NCBI GenBank assembly: GCA_018292915.2
Contig: JACVVK020000389.1
Coordinates: forward strand, 340,001-404,000
Length of the DNA stretch: 64,000 bases
Direction of reading: 5' to 3'
Source of the DNA: Batillaria attramentaria
Taxonomy: Eukaryota; Mollusca; Gastropoda; Batillariidae
The notes beneath the pieces are model-generated. The model was not told the origin of the DNA, ran no database searches, and saw only the letters and a program-made list of their open reading frames with translations. Within the stretch, counting starts at the first letter, position 1, and the number at the start of each line of letters is the position of its first letter. This document shows positions 58,426 through 64,000 of this stretch, piece after piece. The position numbers and the translations under genes were made by a program.

Positions 58426-60270
58426 TGATGAAAACAATGCAGACTTATTTGTAAGTTAATGATGATAATTGTTTATGTGCATGAAACTGCTATGATTTGT
58501 CTTTGCAGTAGTTCAGACTTAGATAATTTTTTTAAATGTATTGCATATTTGTTAAAAAATGTTTGTGAAAGTTCAGTGCACATCATTTGGAAACACACTT
58601 ATCACCATCAATATTTTCCGGCAAGCTTGCACCCAATGACCGAAAAACCGATGTACACTACACAAGACAGCAATACATTGTACTGGTTATTGTTATGGAA
58701 CGGAGAAATTGTCAGATTCTTAAATGTTTGGGCTTTTTTGTTGTTGTTGTTTTCCTTTTTTCCCCAGTTTTAAAGGCATCAGTGATTGTATGCTTTCCAA
58801 AATACTTTGCATTTGGAGTCAGTAGTGGGGTTACATGTGATGATGAATTGCATCTTTGAAGTATGAATGCATAGGAAAACTTCAGAAAGTTCAGAAAAAG
58901 GGAGACTCAGAATTTTGTGCTTTGCTTCAAAACTAGCGTTAAAGGTTATTCTCTCAAAATAGTGAAATGACCTCTTGGCTGATATAACAAGTGCACTGTA
59001 CTTAAACTTTTCCCTGTGATGTGTTCATGGATCGGTGAAATTGTCTGTTGAAATTACTCAGCAGTCAAAACTGATAAAACCAAGTCTGAGCCATTGAACC
59101 AATTGTGTCCAGTTTGACTCGACTGTGTTCAGAGCGATGTTTTGTTCAGATGCTTAACCTTCTTTTGATAGATTTAAATTTAAAAAAAAAAAACAAGAAA
59201 AGTTTGACGTTTAAGTGGTGTGGCATTTTCAGGTCCTGGCATAAAAATATCTATTTTTCACTCGGCTGCAAAGCTTCCACTTTTAGGCGACTTTTCTAAG
59301 AAAGTCTGTTGGTCAGTGCTTCTGTCTCAATGAATTTACATTTGATCTTGCCACATTTCCCACGTCCCAGTCATTTCCTCACAACTTACATGTTTATCGA
59401 GTTTTGGGGGATATATATTTTTTGTCTTTGTTCTTCGTTCTGTTTTATCTTTCTCTCTGTATTATTTTATTAGAATGTATACCTAGTTTGTTCCTGAAAT
59501 TGGATAATGCATGAATGGGAGAGAAGGCTTATAATCTTGAATTAACGTTGATCTGGTGTAATCGGGACGAGAAAAAAAAACAAAAATTAATTTTTTATTA
59601 TTTTTTTTTCTTGGTTGGTGATTTTATTATGTACTGAGGGCTTAGCTGGAGTGAGAGTTTTGACTTGTCATTCAAGTTGCATTTTCTCTTTCTTTATTGA
59701 CATACTGTTGTGTAAGGTTCAGAGAACACCTAGAAACCCACTGATGGTAGATTTTGTACTGCTCCACTTTTGGATTTTTTTATTATTTTTTTTTTTTGAG
59801 GGTTTTTTGTTTTGTTTTGTTCGGTGCATTCCAGAACATACTACTAGCTTGCATTTTGTATTCGCTGAAGCTTTTCGCACTATCATTATACTGATTACAC
59901 TTAGGAGGTCGCGTGCTAGGTCGGTCTGCCAAGCTCTGAGCAAGGTACACACCTAGTGTACAGAACAGTACAGATCTAGAGCACAAGTACATTATTATAT
60001 CTTTGCTAAACTAGTACTCATTATGCAATCAGATTACCATGCTTAGAGTTGTTACGGCATGTTTTTTTTTGTTTTTTTTTCGTGTGTGATGATCGATCAT
60101 AAGTTGTATACTTTGTACATGTATGTAAGGTTGACCGCTGTAACTATCTATAGTGCTATGAGACCTCTTGACCGACGCGACTGAAATCGACTTACGGTAG
60201 GACTGATTTTGGACTGATGGCTGGGTCAGTAAGTTTTCACAAAAGAAAGTGTTGGCGTATGAATTTAACT

Positions 60271-60302
<32 letters not shown>

Positions 60303-61890
60303 CACTCTGGGCACAGTCTTGAGCCTTTTTGCTTTTAAATTTGTTAATTTAAATTTTTGAAATTGTTTATTATCAAAAGACCCCCCCCCCCCCCCCCCAA
60401 AAAAAAAAAAAAGAAAAAAAGTTTGTATGCAGAGAAGGCAGTACTTGCTGAGACTTAAAGGAAACATGTCGGTAATCCTCATCAAGGATCCTGTGTATTT
60501 CATGGAACACTGGTATTAAAGAGTTTTTCACAAGATCTTAGTAGACGAAAGTAAGCGTTTTGGTGAATATATTAAGTTTTGAACCTTTGACCATCACAGC
60601 AGCTTTGCATAGACCACCTTTGTGTCTGGGGAACAAGAACATAATTATAAAGGAGGTTTCGATCCTTGAGAATTTCTCCTCATCAGATGACCAGCTGTGA
60701 CGGACAATTAGAGACTTCGGACATGACTCTAGATGTACTGTTGAAATTGAGGAAAGTATTTAGAGAGGAGGCATTGTAAGAATCTGCCTTCTTGTTTGTT
60801 TTTTCATACATATTATATATGTTTTTGTTAAAAGCATACTACAGAGTGTAGCTATGCCAGGCTCCTTGTGACGACCTGTACAGTAGCACTATTCAAGCTG
60901 GGTGGGCTGGATTGTGATACCATCAGCCGATTGATTTGCAGTCGGAGCTACTCATTCCCACGTCCAAGAAACGTTGCCCTTTTTTTTTTTTTTCTGTCTG
61001 GTTGCTCATTCTTTACAGTACCTATATTCCAGGAACAAAATACTTATGCCCACAGTATATATTTTGTTAAAAATACACAATTGGAATAAACTTTGTCAAA
61101 GCCATTTTGGGCATTCATGTGTGTGTGTGTGTGCGTGCATGTGTGTGTGCGTGTGCATGTGAGAGTGTGTGTGTGTGTGTGAGTGACTTGTGTATGAAAG
61201 CTGGTGCAGAATAGAATTATATGCAGCTATGGCTTTCCGTCAACTACGCTCACATGAAGTCTACATTTAGAATGAAAAACTCTGAAGCTAAGTTGTGGTA
61301 GAGATCCATTTCCTTGCTAAAGTCCAGGTTTTCAAAGTAGCAAGGGCAATCTGTCTGTTGAGCATGCACAGCCCACATTCAACAGCAGCAGATCACTTCA
61401 GACCATTAAGCAGTTCTACATGTCCTTAATTTAGAGTCAAGAATTTTTTTTTTTATCCACCCCCCCCAAAAAAAAAAAAAAAAAAATCAGACGTTTTGCG
61501 CACCGCATTTCCCAGAGACCCAACAGTTGAATTTCTTTACGGTTTTATAGAACAGCTAACAGCTACCAAGAGAGAGAAGGTTTTTGTCAAGTCTACTTCC
61601 CACGGTGTCTGCTTTCTCCATGATCCTGAGGCCTATCGGTTTCACCATGCCGAATCTCAGATCCAGGAACCTTTCTTCTTTTTTTCCCTCTAATGTGCCG
61701 GTACACACTGTGAAGTGAAGGTGTCACTCACAGTATGGTGAACAAGGCTGACTCTGTCGGAACAAGAGTGAAATAAAGTAAGAGTTAAGCTCCTGCTTAC
61801 AGGGTTTGGAACCTCCATGTAGTCACCGAGGAAGCGTGTTTCCCTTATATACACCAGCACACACAGTGAAGTATAGGTGTCACCCACACC
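58426..61890. other. Downstream flank, no gene seen
   Basis: AT-rich DNA with C30 (60274-60303) and C18 (60381-60398) tracts, and a GT run (about 61119-61185). It may be 3'UTR if a later poly(A) site is used. Confidence 0.65.
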
Positions 61891-61891
61891 A

Positions 61892-62179
61892 GGGCCCGCA
61901 TGTAAAACTCTCGGTTTATTTAACCCATGGCTACGGGCCTAACCCAGACTAGGACAAAAGAAACCCAAAAACAAAATTAAATTTTAAAAACGGAAGCAAA
62001 GAAAGGTAGAATGAAAATCTTTCTCTAACGGCTTAGGCCCATGTGGAATGGACCCGCTTCCTGGTTAAACAAACAAACAAACAAAAAACCCCAGAAAATT
62101 TAACCCTAGAGCAAGTTTAGTTGGAGGTTAGACTTTAACCCAGGGCTAAAATCCCTAATCTGGACTTTTACATGCGGGC
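61892..62179. mobile_element. Complete TIR element (MITE-like), about 288 bp
   Basis: The left end GGGCCCGCATGTAAAA is answered at the right end by TTTTACATGCGGGCC, a 15-bp perfect inverted repeat. Internal landmarks GGCTACGGGCCTAACCCA, ACTAGGACAAAAGAAACCC, TGGAATGGACCCGCTTCCTG and GAGGTTAGACT are shared with the truncated copy at 15486. There is no ORF, so it depends on a transposase elsewhere. A target duplication is not clear. Confidence 0.9.
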
Positions 62180-62348
62180 CATGGGCTTCATACATGCATC
62201 GGACATCGGTCCTGGTCTGATGCATTTTCTAAATGTCCTATCACTTTCTTGAAATGTCCTATCATTTCTGCGTCACAGCAGACAATATTCAGAACAAATT
62301 AATATCCTATACTTTTATGGTCAAGTAGGACCTTTGTGCTATCATAGT

Positions 62349-62383
<35 letters not shown>

Positions 62384-62929
62384 GCCTGAAGGGTCTACAA
62401 GCATTTTATCAGATTCGACATTTGTCCTTTGGTGTCCGCAATTTATAGGTATTGATTGATCTTCTGCACAATTTTCTTTTTATCTCTCTTTTTTTTTAAG
62501 GCTTAACTTCCAGTACAGGCTATTCATCCCACCTGGTTTATTGCCATAATGCGCATGCATCAGCATAGGACAGAAGAATTGTTTTCCATTGCAATCACTG
62601 CACAGGTAACCGGACAAGCTGGATTCGATGGTGTTCACCGATAGCTTGTGAAGGTCAATCCTGTTTGTGTGATCGAGGCACCATTGTTCCACCAGCTTTT
62701 AGAACAATGCAGTTCAAAGCACTAAAACTGCCTGAACAGTAATATGATCTTTGTATTGTTGTGGTTGTGTGTGCTGGAGGGGTGTGTGTGTGTGTGTGTG
62801 CGTGCATGCAGGTGTGTGACCGTCACTGTGTGCATGTGTGCGGGCAATTGTCAATGTGTATATGTGTTGACACTGTATGTGTGTGTGTGTGCACGTGTGT
62901 GACTGTATGTGTGTGTGAAAATAAATCGT

Positions 62930-62964
<35 letters not shown>

Positions 62965-63681
62965 GACAGTCACACACATGTACCCCCCCCCCCCCCCCCC
63001 CCCCCCCCAAAAAAAAAGAAAAAAAAGAACAAAAGTATATGCATCCAGATGCATAGACTCAATTCAAACCACTCAAAACCATGAAGACAGGTTGGGTCTA
63101 AGGAATGTTTAATCGCCGTACGTAATATTATTTGTCAAGGGCATGTAATGCAATGCAACCAGACAAAATATTGAATATTGCACAAACATTAATGATATAC
63201 ATCTTTCTTGCCTCAAGCAAGCAGTTTCTGCTGTAAAAACGTGGTGACTGTTTCACTGGCAAGGTACTTGGAGGGTAGGGTGTACACGGTGTGCAGTGCC
63301 AGATGATGGTGGTGGTGGTGGTGGGGGATGGGGCAGGGGGGGGGGGGGGTGGAGGAGGGGGGTGTTGGTAAACACTTTAGTTGAATGCCTCTACGGTGTA
63401 TTTCCTGATGCGTCACAAACACAACCTGCCGACAGTGTTAGTGATCGTCCCCTACTGACATTTGTATCCTAATTTAAAAAATATGACTATGAGAAAACAG
63501 GGTAAGGATTGATAGATCTGCTTAGTTATTGAGCTTCACAAGTTTACGATCAGCAATATGTTCCAAATTTGTAAACACACACACACACTCTCTCACTCTC
63601 TCATGAACACACACACGCACGCACGCGCACACATGTACACACACACACACACACACACAAGCACACACTCACACACACACA

Positions 63682-63727
<46 letters not shown>

Positions 63728-64000
63728 ATCATCATCATCACCACCAACACACAACTGAACGAAAATAACTGAGCAATACACAGCATTCAAAAGCAATCAA
63801 ACAAAGCAACAGCAGCTGCTGCGAGAACTGACCACACAGCAATACGCCTGTAAAATTAAAACAAGACTGTTGCATGAGTGAGCACGCTGCAAAGACATCC
63901 TCAATGCGGCAGAAGGGGAAGGGGGAGCTTGCCTTTCTTCTACGTGTAACACCCCCTCCCCCCCCCCCCCCCCCATGATACTGTTAACAGAGAATCCCAT
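62180..64000. other. Flank with simple repeats, no gene seen
   Basis: CA runs (62351-62380, 62934-62960, 63573-63726), GT-rich DNA (62780-62920), C26 (62983-63008), a GGT run (about 63306-63325) and poly-C at 63958-63974. Minus-strand ORFs cross these tracts and are not credible. Confidence 0.75.
63573..63726. repeat. (CA)n compound microsatellite
   Basis: CA runs with CTCTCT, CGCACGCACG and CACTCA interruptions. Confidence 0.95.

Overview
The window is animal nuclear DNA, most likely from a mollusc and probably a gastropod. That guess rests on style: exons of 30-900 bp separated by kilobase introns, many (CA)n/(CT)n/poly-C tracts, several tRNA-derived SINE copies, small terminal-inverted-repeat elements and a 5'-truncated LINE. 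The taxon is not proven by any single feature. There are no bacterial operons, CRISPR arrays or phage genes.

One gene on the + strand organises nearly everything: an NHERF/EBP50-type scaffold (Na+/H+ exchange regulatory cofactor). Its upstream end is cut by the window edge. I reconstruct these coding exons: PDZ1 (1-361), PDZ2 (18441-18872), four linker exons (19729-19863, 24779-24853, 28721-28894, 33082-33993), a 32-nt exon (52898-52929) and the terminal exon with the ezrin/ERM-binding tail (54604-54849). A long 3'UTR follows. All junctions are GT-AG and the reading frame stays open across every junction. Using all of these exons gives 788 codons from the window start plus a stop. The known family architecture (PDZ-PDZ-disordered linker-EB domain) is kept, but the linker is greatly expanded into acidic, Lys/Glu-rich repeats.

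The most interesting signal lies in the 18-kb intron between the PDZ1 and PDZ2 exons. It holds two candidate alternative first exons, both ending in phase 1 and therefore able to splice in frame to PDZ2. One (to 5606) supplies only a start Met plus one base. The other (ATG at 11407) encodes an acidic N-terminus that begins MGNSRSKSKG, a textbook N-myristoylation signal. Either would make a PDZ1-less NHERF, one of them predicted to be lipid-anchored. Because the exons from PDZ2 through the large linker exon are all phase 1-1, any of them can be skipped without a frameshift.

Layout: 1-361 PDZ1 exon; 362-18440 intron with two alternative first exons, a LINE 3' fragment (about 11842-12545), SINEs, a truncated TIR element and tandem duplications; 18441-33993 PDZ2 and linker exons, with minisatellites in the introns; 33994-52897 a 19-kb intron full of simple repeats, SINEs, a 21-bp minisatellite open in several frames and an antisense LINE remnant; 52898-54849 the last two coding exons, separated by an intron containing a MITE-like element; 54850 to at least 58.4 kb the 3'UTR; 58.4-64 kb noncoding sequence with another complete TIR element and long poly-C runs. 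No second protein-coding gene of the host is supported.
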